The notes under the pieces were generated by a model that saw only the letters and a program-made list of their open reading frames with translations, did no database searches and was not told the DNA's origin. Shown here piece by piece: positions 1 to 7,339 of a DNA stretch of 64,000 nucleotides. This DNA is from Micromonospora sediminimaris (GTDB lineage: Bacteria > Actinomycetota > Actinomycetes > Mycobacteriales > Micromonosporaceae), in contig FOLJ01000008.1 in assembly GCA_900112325.1 (NCBI GenBank), forward strand, positions 1 to 64,000. The letters are read 5' to 3'. Every line of letters starts with the position of its first letter. Position 1 is the stretch's first letter. The position numbers and the translations under genes are program-made.

Positions 1-89
1 AAAGAACAACCACACACCATCAGACAACCCCACAAAGGGCCACCATCCGGGGCACCACACCCGCCACAACCGCGCCGGGCACTTTTACT
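1..89 (-). promoter_or_regulatory. 5' leader of an rRNA operon leaving the left edge
   Basis: Read on the minus strand, the first bases of the window end in GTGTGGTTGTTCTTT. This matches the boxA-like, processing-associated leader found just ahead of 16S rRNA genes in actinobacteria, where it normally continues as GAGAACTCAA. A promoter lies directly upstream (90-118). The 16S gene itself should begin a few hundred bases to the left and is not in the window. The identification rests on family knowledge of this leader motif plus the promoter. Confidence 0.75.
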
Positions 90-118
90 ACGTTATCCGG
101 TGGTTTCTGCCGTGTCAA
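90..118 (-). promoter_or_regulatory. Strong rRNA-type promoter
   Basis: On the minus strand a perfect -35 hexamer TTGACA (113-118) is followed after exactly 17 bp by TAACGT (90-95), a good -10 hexamer for a housekeeping sigma factor. The arrangement closely resembles actinobacterial rRNA promoters, and it sits upstream of the rRNA-type leader at 1-89. Confidence 0.8.
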
Positions 119-420
119 ACCGGCTCACACCGCTTTGTCACGCTTCAACCCATTTCTCCGGGCACCACGATCAAGCCGGCTTCCGCCGTTCCGATCGTGG
201 TTTTGGCAGCCCAGCCGCTGCGGTCTCCCGCTAGCGCGCCTGGGGCCCTGCCGGTCGTCAACCATACCCGGTCGGTTTCGCCCCGCCAAATCCGCCTCCC
301 GACGAATCTGGGGCACCGCCCGGCTCCGACAGGGTGGACATCAACCACCCGGTCGGAAAGGTCTACCCGCGCTCCGGCCTTTGGCTTTCGCCCTGTTTCG
401 TCCGTTCCGCGCTGGCAGAG

Positions 421-466
421 AGAAAGTTACGCGCCCGGCGGATTGATCGTCAAATCCGCCGGGCGC
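421..466 (-). terminator. tyrS transcription terminator hairpin
   Basis: A perfect 14-bp inverted repeat (431-444 with 453-466) encloses an 8-base loop. On the minus strand it is followed by GTAACTTTCTCTC, which is U-rich for this genome. It lies 29 bp after the tyrS stop codon. Confidence 0.7.
424..453 (-). promoter_or_regulatory. Candidate upstream promoter of the rRNA operon
   Basis: TTGACG (448-453) and TAACTT (424-429) are separated by 18 bp on the minus strand. The site overlaps the hairpin that follows tyrS, so the -35 element lies in the loop and 3' arm of that terminator. rRNA operons commonly have several promoters in series, which makes this plausible, but only the hexamers support it. 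Between 119 and 420 I see no gene and no other convincing site. Confidence 0.45.
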
Positions 467-494
467 GTCCCGCGTCACACCTGTCGGTCGGTGG

Positions 495-1787
495 TCAGGA
501 GCCGACCTCCACCCCGGCGAAGGACCGCTTCCCCCGACGCAGCACCAGGTACCTGCCATGCAGCAGATCCGCCGGCGAGACCACGGCGTCCGCTGCGACG
601 ACGCGGACGTTGTTCACGTAGGCACCGCCCTCGGCGATCACCCGCCGGGCTTCCTTCATGCTGGGCACCAGGCCGGACTCCTTGAACAGGGCGGCCACCT
701 CGGGAAGGTCGTCGAGGCGTACCAGCCCGGCCTCGGTGAGCGCGGCGCGCAGCGTCACCGCGGACAGGTCGTCCAGCGATCCCCGGCCGAACAGGGCCTG
801 ACTGGCGGCGACCACCTGAGCCATCTCCCGCTCACCGTGCACCAGGGTGGTCAGTTCCTCGGCGAGGGCACGCTGCGCGGCCCGGGACGCCGGCCGCTCC
901 GCGGTCTCCTTCTCCAGCTCCTCCAGTTCCTCGCGGCTGCGGAAGCTGAAGTAGCGCAGGTAACGACCCACGTCCCGATCGTCGACGTTGATCCAGAACT
1001 GGTAGAAGGCGTACGGGCTGGTCATCTCGGGATCGAGCCAGATCGCGCCACCCTCGGTCTTGCCGAACTTCGAGCCGTCCGACCTGGTCACCAGCGGGGT
1101 GGTGAACGCCTGGACCGGCCCGAGCCCGCGTCGCCGGACGTAGTCGACACCGGCGGTGATGTTGCCCCACTGGTCGGAGCCACCGAACTGGAGCTGGCAG
1201 CCGTGCCGCCGGTGCAGCTCGAAGAAGTCGTTGGCCTGGAGCAGCTGGTAACTGAACTCGGTGAAGCTGATGCCGCTCTCCAACCGGGCCCGCACCACCT
1301 CGCGAGCCAGCATCCGGTTGACCGGGAAGTGCTTGCCCACGTCACGCAGGAACTCCACCACCGACATCTCGCCGGTCCAGTCCAGGTTGTTGACCAGGCG
1401 GGCGGCATGGTCTCCGGTGTACGACACGAAGGGCGCGAGCTGGTCACGGATCCGCTGCACCCAGCTCGCCACCACCTCCGGCGGGTTGAGGGTCCGTTCC
1501 GCGCTCTCCTTCGGATCACCGATCTGCCCGGTGGCGCCCCCGACCAGCAGCAGTGGCCGGTGCCCGGCGAGTTGGAGACGACGAGCGGTGGTGACCTGCA
1601 TCAGGTGGCCGACGTGCAGGCTCGGCGCGGTCGGGTCGAAGCCCACGTAGAAGGCGGCTCCCGGGCCGTCGAGCAGCGCGCGCAGCTCGTCCGGGTCGGT
1701 GGAGTCCTGGAGCAGACCCCGCCAGCGCAGGTCATCGGTCAGGGAATCCCGCCGGACCGGCGGGAGGGTGCTGTCGGTCACGGTCAC
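495..1787 (-). CDS. tyrS: Tyrosyl-tRNA synthetase
   Basis: A class I aminoacyl-tRNA synthetase that charges tRNA-Tyr in the cytoplasm. The 430-residue protein has the usual TyrRS length. It shows the HIGH-like signature HVGHL at residues 58-62 and the KMSKS-loop variant KFGKT near residue 240. The C-terminus carries an S4-like RNA-binding domain (KEARRVIAEGGAYVNN region). The gene is divergent from the thioesterase gene at 1880 and is followed by a hairpin terminator and then the promoter region of an rRNA operon. I see no T-box in the short 5' gap. The start is the first in-frame start upstream of the conserved N-terminus. Confidence 0.97.
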   Translation of the reverse strand: MTVTDSTLPPVRRDSLTDDLRWRGLLQDSTDPDELRALLDGPGAAFYVGFDPTAPSLHVGHLMQVTTARRLQLAGHRPLLLVGGATGQIGDPKESAERTLNPPEVVASWVQRIRDQLAPFVSYTGDHAARLVNNLDWTGEMSVVEFLRDVGKHFPVNRMLAREVVRARLESGISFTEFSYQLLQANDFFELHRRHGCQLQFGGSDQWGNITAGVDYVRRRGLGPVQAFTTPLVTRSDGSKFGKTEGGAIWLDPEMTSPYAFYQFWINVDDRDVGRYLRYFSFRSREELEELEKETAERPASRAAQRALAEELTTLVHGEREMAQVVAASQALFGRGSLDDLSAVTLRAALTEAGLVRLDDLPEVAALFKESGLVPSMKEARRVIAEGGAYVNNVRVVAADAVVSPADLLHGRYLVLRRGKRSFAGVEVGS

Positions 1788-1879
1788 CGATTGTCCCCCA
1801 TCAGGCCGGTCCGGCCCTACCGGGTTCCGGCGGAACGCACCGGCACTAGGCTGGCGAGTCCAAGATCGTGGAGGTGGCC

Positions 1880-2275
1880 GTGGACGTGTCGACCATGTCG
1901 GGTGGCTTCTTCGCCCTGCTCGGGCTGGAGTTGGACGAGATCAGCGGGGACCGGGTCACGATCCGCTGGCGGGTCCGCCCGGAGCTGCACCAGCCGTACG
2001 GCATCCTGCACGGCGGGGTCCACTGTTCGGTGGTGGAGACGGCGGCGAGTCTGGGTGCCGGTGTCTGGCTGGGTGAGCGCGGGCGGGTGGTCGGGGTGTC
2101 CAACCAGACCGACTTCCTACGGGCCGTGGACGAGGGTGAGCTGGTTGCCGTCGGCACCCCGGTGCACCGGGGGCGGAGCCAACAGCTGTGGCAGGTGGAG
2201 ATCACGGACGCGGACGGGCGGCTGGTCGCCCGCGGCCAGGTCCGCCTGCAGAACCTCTACCCGACCGCCGACTGA
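1880..2275 (+). CDS. PaaI-family hotdog thioesterase
   Basis: A small single-domain hotdog protein of about 131 residues, predicted to hydrolyse acyl-CoA thioesters in the cytoplasm. The diagnostic stretch is GILHGGVHCSVVETAAS, which has the HGG turn and the following helix with the acidic residue seen in PaaI/YbgC-type enzymes. The substrate cannot be inferred. I place the start at GTG 1880 because a perfect GGAGG (1870-1874) lies 5 bases before it; an in-frame GTG at 1868 would start inside that ribosome-binding site. A TAGGCT -10-like box at 1847-1852 may belong to its promoter. It is divergent from tyrS. Confidence 0.85.
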   Translation: MDVSTMSGGFFALLGLELDEISGDRVTIRWRVRPELHQPYGILHGGVHCSVVETAASLGAGVWLGERGRVVGVSNQTDFLRAVDEGELVAVGTPVHRGRSQQLWQVEITDADGRLVARGQVRLQNLYPTAD

Positions 2276-2493
2276 CAAGAGCCGGGACTGACTGACCGGA
2301 GCCGGGACCGACGAGGGCGGCCGGCTGACAGGGCTCGCCGAACGGGTAGCACACCGTCGGCCCGGGAACCGGGCGCGGCCCGACCGCCGCTCATCGTCGC
2401 CGCCATGCCTGAGCAGCACTGAAGGCGGTTTCGGGTAGATAGCGGCTTTCGCGGCGTTATCGTCGCGTCGATGACCGAGCCCGCACCGCCGAC

Positions 2494-3720
2494 GTGAGGA
2501 AGCTCCTCGCCGCCACGCTCGGCATCCTGTCCGCGGTCGGTGGTTTCGTCGACATCGGCGACCTGGTCGCCGCCGGTCAGGCCGGTGCTCGCTTCGGCAT
2601 GGCGCACGCCTGGGTGTTGCTGCTCGGGGTGGTCGCCATCTGCGCGTACGCGGAAATGGCCGGCCGGATCGCGGCGGTGACCGGCCGGGCGGTGTTCGAC
2701 CTGGTCCGGGAACGGCTCGGTGCCCGGATGGCACTGATCAACCTGGTGGCGTCGTACCTGGTCACGGTGATCACCCTGGCCGCCGAGCTGGGCGGGGTGG
2801 CGCTGGCGTTGCGGCTGGCCAGCGGCGTGCCGTACCTGCTCTGGGTGCCTGTCGCCGGGATCGCGGTCTGGGTGGTGCTGTGGCGCATGCGGTTCCCGGT
2901 GATGGAACGGGTCTTCGGGCTGGCCGGGCTCGCGTTGGTGGTGTTCGCCGTCGCCCTGTTCTGGCTGCCGACCGACTGGGCGGCGCTCGGGCGCAGCGCG
3001 GTGACACCCGACGACTCGGGTCAGGGGTGGGGGGCGTACTGGTTCGTGGCGGTGGCGCTGTTCGCCTCGACGGTCAGCCCGTACGAGGTCTTCTTCTTCT
3101 CCTCCGGCGGGGTCGAGGAACGCTGGAGCGCGGACGACCTGGCCGATGCCCGCTTCAGCGTGCTGGTCGGCTTCCCGATTGGCGGATTCCTCGCCCTGTC
3201 GCTGATCGCCACGGCGGCGGTGGTGCTGCGCCCCGCCGGCCTGTCGGTGGACAGCCTCGACCAGGTCGCGCATCCGGTGGTGCTGGCCTTCGGCGCGGCT
3301 GGCCTGGCGGTGGCGGCACTGGCGTTCTTCGCGGTCACCTTCGGCGCCGCGCTGGAGACCGGCCTGTCCGCCGCGTACGCCGCCGCGCAGTACTTCGGTT
3401 GGCAGTGGGGCAAACGGGTCAGCCCGCGCGAGGCGGCCCGATTCCACACGGTGCTGCTGGTCAGCGTGCTGCTGGGCGTGCTCCTGCTGCTCACCACTGT
3501 CGACCCGGTGACGCTCACCGAATACATGCTGATCATCAGTGCGGTGGCGCTGCCGCTGACCTACCTGCCGATCCTGGTGGTCGCCAACGACCGCACCTAC
3601 CTGGGCGACCGGGTCAACGGCCGGGCACTCAACCTGCTGGGCGCGGTGCTGCTGCTGGTAATCCTCGCCGCCTCGATCGTCGCCGTACCGCTGGCGATCG
3701 GTACGAGGATGGGCCAGTGA
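2494..3720 (+). CDS. Nramp-related divalent cation transporter with altered metal site
   Basis: A polytopic membrane protein of 408 residues with about 11 hydrophobic segments, consistent with the Nramp (SLC11) fold. In the first helix the usual DPGN metal-binding motif is replaced by DIGD. In the sixth helix the usual MPHN is replaced by SPYE (TVSPYEVFFFSSG), so the conserved Met and His are both absent. Nramp relatives that lack this Met have been linked to harder cations such as Mg2+ or Al3+; Mg2+ is my inference here, not shown. The start is GTG 2494. It overlaps the next gene by 4 bp and heads an operon with two PRC-barrel proteins. The 218-bp gap upstream shows no recognisable Mn or Mg riboswitch. 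Confidence 0.8.
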   Translation: MRKLLAATLGILSAVGGFVDIGDLVAAGQAGARFGMAHAWVLLLGVVAICAYAEMAGRIAAVTGRAVFDLVRERLGARMALINLVASYLVTVITLAAELGGVALALRLASGVPYLLWVPVAGIAVWVVLWRMRFPVMERVFGLAGLALVVFAVALFWLPTDWAALGRSAVTPDDSGQGWGAYWFVAVALFASTVSPYEVFFFSSGGVEERWSADDLADARFSVLVGFPIGGFLALSLIATAAVVLRPAGLSVDSLDQVAHPVVLAFGAAGLAVAALAFFAVTFGAALETGLSAAYAAAQYFGWQWGKRVSPREAARFHTVLLVSVLLGVLLLLTTVDPVTLTEYMLIISAVALPLTYLPILVVANDRTYLGDRVNGRALNLLGAVLLLVILAASIVAVPLAIGTRMGQ

Positions 3721-4097
3721 GAATCCAGGTCAGCCAGGAACTGCTCGATCGCCAACTCGTCGACCGGGACGGCCGGCTGGTCGGCAAGGTCGACGACGTG
3801 GAGTTCGGGCTCGGCGCGGACGGCGTGCCGTACCTGCGGTCGTTGCTCACCGGCCCGGGTGCGCTCGGGCAGCGGGTCGGCGGTCGGCTGGGCCGGATGC
3901 TGGTGCTGACCGCCGAACGATTCGTCACGGATCGGCCGGTGGCGCCGTTGCGCATCCCGTACGCCCTGGTCACGCGGGTGGACAGTGCGGTCTGGCTGCG
4001 GGTGCGGGCCGACGAGCTGCCCACCTCTCCGGTGGAGGAGTGGTTGCGCCGACACCTGATCGATCGGATCCCGGGGGCCGGCCGTGCGAGCGGGTGA
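3717..4097 (+). CDS. PRC-barrel domain protein
   Basis: A 126-residue protein beginning at GTG 3717, inside a GTGA overlap with the transporter stop. The N-terminal region (ELLDRQLVDRDGRLVGKVDD) has the PRC-barrel pattern of a short beta-barrel with an internal DRDGRLVGKV turn. No membrane segment is seen. PRC barrels are found in RimM, photosynthetic reaction centre H subunit and in several transporter-associated proteins. Coupling to the Nramp-like gene suggests a cytosolic partner or regulator of that transporter, which is inference from context only. Confidence 0.72.
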   Translation: MRIQVSQELLDRQLVDRDGRLVGKVDDVEFGLGADGVPYLRSLLTGPGALGQRVGGRLGRMLVLTAERFVTDRPVAPLRIPYALVTRVDSAVWLRVRADELPTSPVEEWLRRHLIDRIPGAGRASG

Positions 4098-4413
4098 GCT
4101 GCTGGGTCGGACCGCGTACGACCATCAGGGCCGCCGTCTCGGTCGGGTCGTGGACCTCGTGCTGCGCGGCCCCGCTGACGGCCCGCTGCGGCTGACCGAC
4201 CTGGTCGTCACCCGGCACTGGTACGGCCGGTTGAGTGGACGGCTGATCGGTCCGCAGCGGCATCCGTCGGGTCCCTGGGCGATCCGGGCGCTGGCCCGGC
4301 TGCTCGGTCGGAGCACCTGGCAGGTGCCGATGGATCGGGTGCGGTTGGACCCGCCGCTGCCCGGCCCGCGCGGTTCGGGCGGGCCGGAGGGCGCTGACTC
4401 GAAGCGTGCCTGA
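4084..4413 (+). CDS. Second PRC-barrel-like protein
   Basis: A 109-residue protein whose N-terminus (LLGRTAYDHQGRRLGRVVDL) again shows the PRC-barrel pattern. It is followed by a stretch with SGRLIG and a conserved-looking WQVPMDRV beta-hairpin. The GTG start at 4084 lies 14 bp inside the previous gene, so the two are very probably co-translated. It is a distant paralogue of its neighbour. The C-terminal 20 residues are Gly/Pro-rich and probably disordered. The function is unknown; context suggests a link to the Nramp-like transporter. Confidence 0.7.
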   Translation: MRAGELLGRTAYDHQGRRLGRVVDLVLRGPADGPLRLTDLVVTRHWYGRLSGRLIGPQRHPSGPWAIRALARLLGRSTWQVPMDRVRLDPPLPGPRGSGGPEGADSKRA

Positions 4414-4468
4414 GCAGGCCCGTGCCGCCCCGACGACGGTCACCGCGGGCGGGCCAGGCGCGACCCGC

Positions 4469-5902
4469 TCAACGACGGGTGCCGTCCAGCACCGAAGAGC
4501 CGTCGGTCGGCGTACCCGATCTGTCGTCCGTCTGCGACTCGGGCTCGTCGGGGGTGGCAGGCGTAGCTGCCTCGGCCGCGCCGGGGGCCGCGGGCGTCGC
4601 TGTCTCGGGGGTGTCCGGGTCCTCGGCCGCCGCTGTGGCGCGGCGCAACCGAAGGCCGGAGACCGCCCGGTCGTCGGCGAGCGTCACCTCCAGCCGCCAG
4701 GCGTCGACGGTGAGATGCTCCCCGGCGCGGGGAATCCGGCCGAGACCGGCCAGGAGCAGCCCGGCCACGGTGGTGTAGTCGCCGTCCGGACGCCCGGGCA
4801 GTTCCACGCCGATGTCGGGCAGATCGTGGACGGGAAACGTGCCCGGCAGCAGCAGCGCCCCCTCGTCGTCGGTGCGTACCGCACCGACGTCCCGGTCGGT
4901 CTCGTCGTAGATCTCCCCGACGATCTCCTCGAGGATGTCCTCCAGGGTGACGATGCCCTCGACGGCACCGCGTTCGTCGACGACCAGGGCCATGTGCTGG
5001 CGTTCGGCCTTGAACCGGCGCAGCGCGTCGACCACCGGTACCGAGTCCGGCAGCAGCAGCGGCGGGCGGGCGTACTCGTCGACCGGCTGATCGTCACCGA
5101 CGCCGACCAGATCCCGCAGGTGGATGACGCCCACCGAATCGTCCAGGCCGCCGTGGCGTACCACCGGCGCGCGGGAGTGCCCGGAGGCGGCCAGCACGAG
5201 TCGGGCGGCCTCCGCCGTGGTGCCGCTGTCCAGGCAGAAGACCTGCAACCTCGGCACCAGCACCGCCCGCAGCCGCCGCTCGGCGATCTCCACCGCGCCG
5301 GCGATGATGGTCTGCTGCTCCTTGGTGAAGCCGTGATGACCGGACACGATGTCCCGCAGCTCGTCCGGGCTGATCTCGTCCCGCTCGGGCTTCGGGTCCA
5401 GGCCGAACAGCCGTACCACCAGGTCGCTGGTGGCACCGAGTACCCAGACCACCGGCCGGGTGAGGGCCGCGAGCAGGTCGAGCGGGCGGGCTACGAGCAG
5501 CGCCCACCGCTCCGGAACCTGCATGGCGATCCGTTTCGGCGCCAGCTCACCGAAGACCAGGGTGACGAAGGTCAACACCAACGTGACAAGCACCACGGAC
5601 ACCGGGCCGGCGGCGCGGCCGAAGACACCCTCCAGCAGCGGGACCAGCGGCCGGGCCAGTGACACCGCGGCGGCTGCCGAGGCGAGAAAGCCGGCCAGGG
5701 TGATGCCGATCTGGATGGTGGCCAGAAACCGGTTGGGGTCGCGGGCCAGCCGGGCCAGTACCCGGCCCGTGCGCCCGGTGCGCTCCAGCCGTTGGACCTG
5801 GCTGTCGCGCAGCGACACCAGCGCCAGCTCGCTGCCGGCGAAGATCGCGTTCACCACGATCAGGACTGCGACCAGGGCCAGCTGGCTCCAGTAGCTCTGC
5901 AC
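4469..5902 (-). CDS. CNNM/HlyC-CorC family membrane protein with CBS domains
   Basis: A 477-residue protein with the standard layout of this family: an N-terminal DUF21 transmembrane domain (about residues 1-190, starting WSQLALVAVLIVVNAIFAGSELALVS), a CBS pair (about 205-335) and a transporter-associated CorC_HlyC domain (about 350-430), then an acidic, low-complexity tail. Family members are implicated in Mg2+ (or Co2+) efflux or homeostasis; the old name haemolysin is historical. The start is a GTG with GAGGGAG upstream. It is convergent with the Nramp/PRC operon, so two cation-related loci meet here. Confidence 0.9.
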   Translation of the reverse strand: MQSYWSQLALVAVLIVVNAIFAGSELALVSLRDSQVQRLERTGRTGRVLARLARDPNRFLATIQIGITLAGFLASAAAAVSLARPLVPLLEGVFGRAAGPVSVVLVTLVLTFVTLVFGELAPKRIAMQVPERWALLVARPLDLLAALTRPVVWVLGATSDLVVRLFGLDPKPERDEISPDELRDIVSGHHGFTKEQQTIIAGAVEIAERRLRAVLVPRLQVFCLDSGTTAEAARLVLAASGHSRAPVVRHGGLDDSVGVIHLRDLVGVGDDQPVDEYARPPLLLPDSVPVVDALRRFKAERQHMALVVDERGAVEGIVTLEDILEEIVGEIYDETDRDVGAVRTDDEGALLLPGTFPVHDLPDIGVELPGRPDGDYTTVAGLLLAGLGRIPRAGEHLTVDAWRLEVTLADDRAVSGLRLRRATAAAEDPDTPETATPAAPGAAEAATPATPDEPESQTDDRSGTPTDGSSVLDGTRR

Positions 5903-5997
5903 GCCTGGTTCTCCCTCGCTGGACCGCGCGCCGTGGCGCCGCCGGTGGTGGCCCCGCCGGCGTAGCGGTGCCTATGCCCACTCGCCCCGGCGGCGAA

Positions 5998-6660
5998 TCA
6001 TCGCCCGGTCGGGGGCGGTGGATCATCGCGCGGTGGCAGCGCCGGTGCCGGCAGGTCCAGGGTGTACGACTGCCCCGCCCGGCGGAACCCGAGGCGGTGG
6101 TAGTACGGGGCGATCATGCCCGGCGGGCTCACCACCTGGCGGAACCCACGGTCGGTGAAGAGGCTGCTGCGCCGGTAGACGAACTCGCCGGGGGTGAAGT
6201 CACGAAACGGCGGGGTGACGTAGTCCAGGTCGACCTGGGCCACCCCGTCGCCGGCGTCGCGTACCAGCACCACACCGACGACCTCGTCCGCGCGTACGAC
6301 GAGAAAGGCCGCACGGCCGGCCAGCCGGTCCGGGCGGAAACCCGGGTTGAACCGGGCGATGTCGGCGGCGTGCACCCGCAGCGTGTGGGCCAGGAACGCG
6401 TCGTCGGCCCCCACCTCGACGACCTGGTAGGTCTGCTCGTCGTGGCGGGTGCTGAGCAGCCGCCGCAGGTACCAGATGTTGATCACGGCCAGCACCACGT
6501 TCAGCCCGACCATGGGCCAGACCCGGATCGTGGCGTTGTAGCCGATCAGGACGGCACAACCGACCAGGTTCAGGGCGCGCAGCCGCAGGATGCGCGTCTG
6601 CAGCAGCGACCAGACCAGCAACGCGGAGCCGGCCCAGCCGACCAGTTCCAGCCAGTTCAC
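5998..6660 (-). CDS. YgjV-like membrane segment fused to an acetyltransferase-like domain
   Basis: The first 80 residues form two to three membrane helices with the pattern of the YgjV-type inner-membrane family (GWAGSALLVWSLLQ, then NATIRVWPMVGLNVVLAVINIWYL). The rest is soluble. It has features of a GNAT fold, including FLVVRADEVVGVVLV and a closing region APYYHRLGFRRAG that resembles the usual YxrlGF end of acetyltransferases. The start is GTG 6660. The likely substrate is not evident. The combination would tether a small-molecule or peptide acyltransferase to the membrane. The fold assignment of the C-terminal half is an inference from pattern only. Confidence 0.6.
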   Translation of the reverse strand: MNWLELVGWAGSALLVWSLLQTRILRLRALNLVGCAVLIGYNATIRVWPMVGLNVVLAVINIWYLRRLLSTRHDEQTYQVVEVGADDAFLAHTLRVHAADIARFNPGFRPDRLAGRAAFLVVRADEVVGVVLVRDAGDGVAQVDLDYVTPPFRDFTPGEFVYRRSSLFTDRGFRQVVSPPGMIAPYYHRLGFRRAGQSYTLDLPAPALPPRDDPPPPTGR

Positions 6661-6709
6661 CCCGCGAGGGTAGTCGCCGCCCTGGTCAGGCCCGGTGTCA
6701 GGGGGCGGA

Positions 6710-7210
6710 TCACGCCGGGTCGGCGCCGGGTGACGGCGGCAGTTCCAGGACGTACTCGTCGACCTCGTGGCCGCGTCCCGGTGCGTACGCCCGCTCGGTG
6801 CTGCGGACGACGAAGCCGCAGCGGCGCAGCACCGTCAGCGACGCGGCGTTGTCGGTGGCCGTCCGCGCGAACAGCGGCCGGCGGGTGACCTCCCGCAGCA
6901 GCGCGGTCAGGGCGCGGGTGGCGTACCCACGGCCCCAGTGCGGCCGGTCGATCCAGTAGCTGACCTCGAACGCGTCGTCGACGGGGAAGGCCAGCACGTG
7001 ACCCACCACCGTGTCGTCGACGGTCACCGTGCGGGCCAGGTTCTCCGGGCCGGTGAGGATGCGGACCCAGTGCGCGGCGAACGCCCGCCGGTCCGTCGGA
7101 TCCTCGGCGCCGAAGGCGGCCATCCGGTTGGCCTCCGGGTCGAGCTGGTGGACGAAGAACTCCACCAGGTCGTCCTCGCGTACCGGGCGTAGCCGCAGGT
7201 CATCGGTCAC
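6710..7210 (-). CDS. GNAT family N-acetyltransferase (RimJ/RimL-like)
   Basis: A 166-residue GNAT enzyme. It shows the acceptor-side start LRLRPVREDDL, the central GHVLAFPVDDAFEVSYWI strands, the acetyl-CoA loop WGRGYATRAL and the closing LRRCGFVV typical of RimJ/RimL or antibiotic-modifying acetyltransferases. The substrate is unknown. The gene begins with GTG 7210 and is divergent from ppdK. Confidence 0.88.
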   Translation of the reverse strand: MTDDLRLRPVREDDLVEFFVHQLDPEANRMAAFGAEDPTDRRAFAAHWVRILTGPENLARTVTVDDTVVGHVLAFPVDDAFEVSYWIDRPHWGRGYATRALTALLREVTRRPLFARTATDNAASLTVLRRCGFVVRSTERAYAPGRGHEVDEYVLELPPSPGADPA

Positions 7211-7339
7211 CGGCCGACCATACGCGGCCCGGTTGAGGACCAGCGACCCTGTTCGGATCGGCTTTCGGCCCTGCCCCCACCAGCGGCGGCGTTGCTACCA
7301 ACGAGGCAGAGGCATCGACGGCGAAGTGGAGGCCGGGTC

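Noticed and set aside
558..2291. A long + strand frame across tyrS
   Set aside because: tyrS on the minus strand has all synthetase motifs; the opposite frame has no recognisable protein and runs out of frame through the thioesterase.
2276..2493. Manganese or magnesium riboswitch before the Nramp-like gene
   Set aside because: No consensus blocks of yybP-ykoY or M-box elements are visible.
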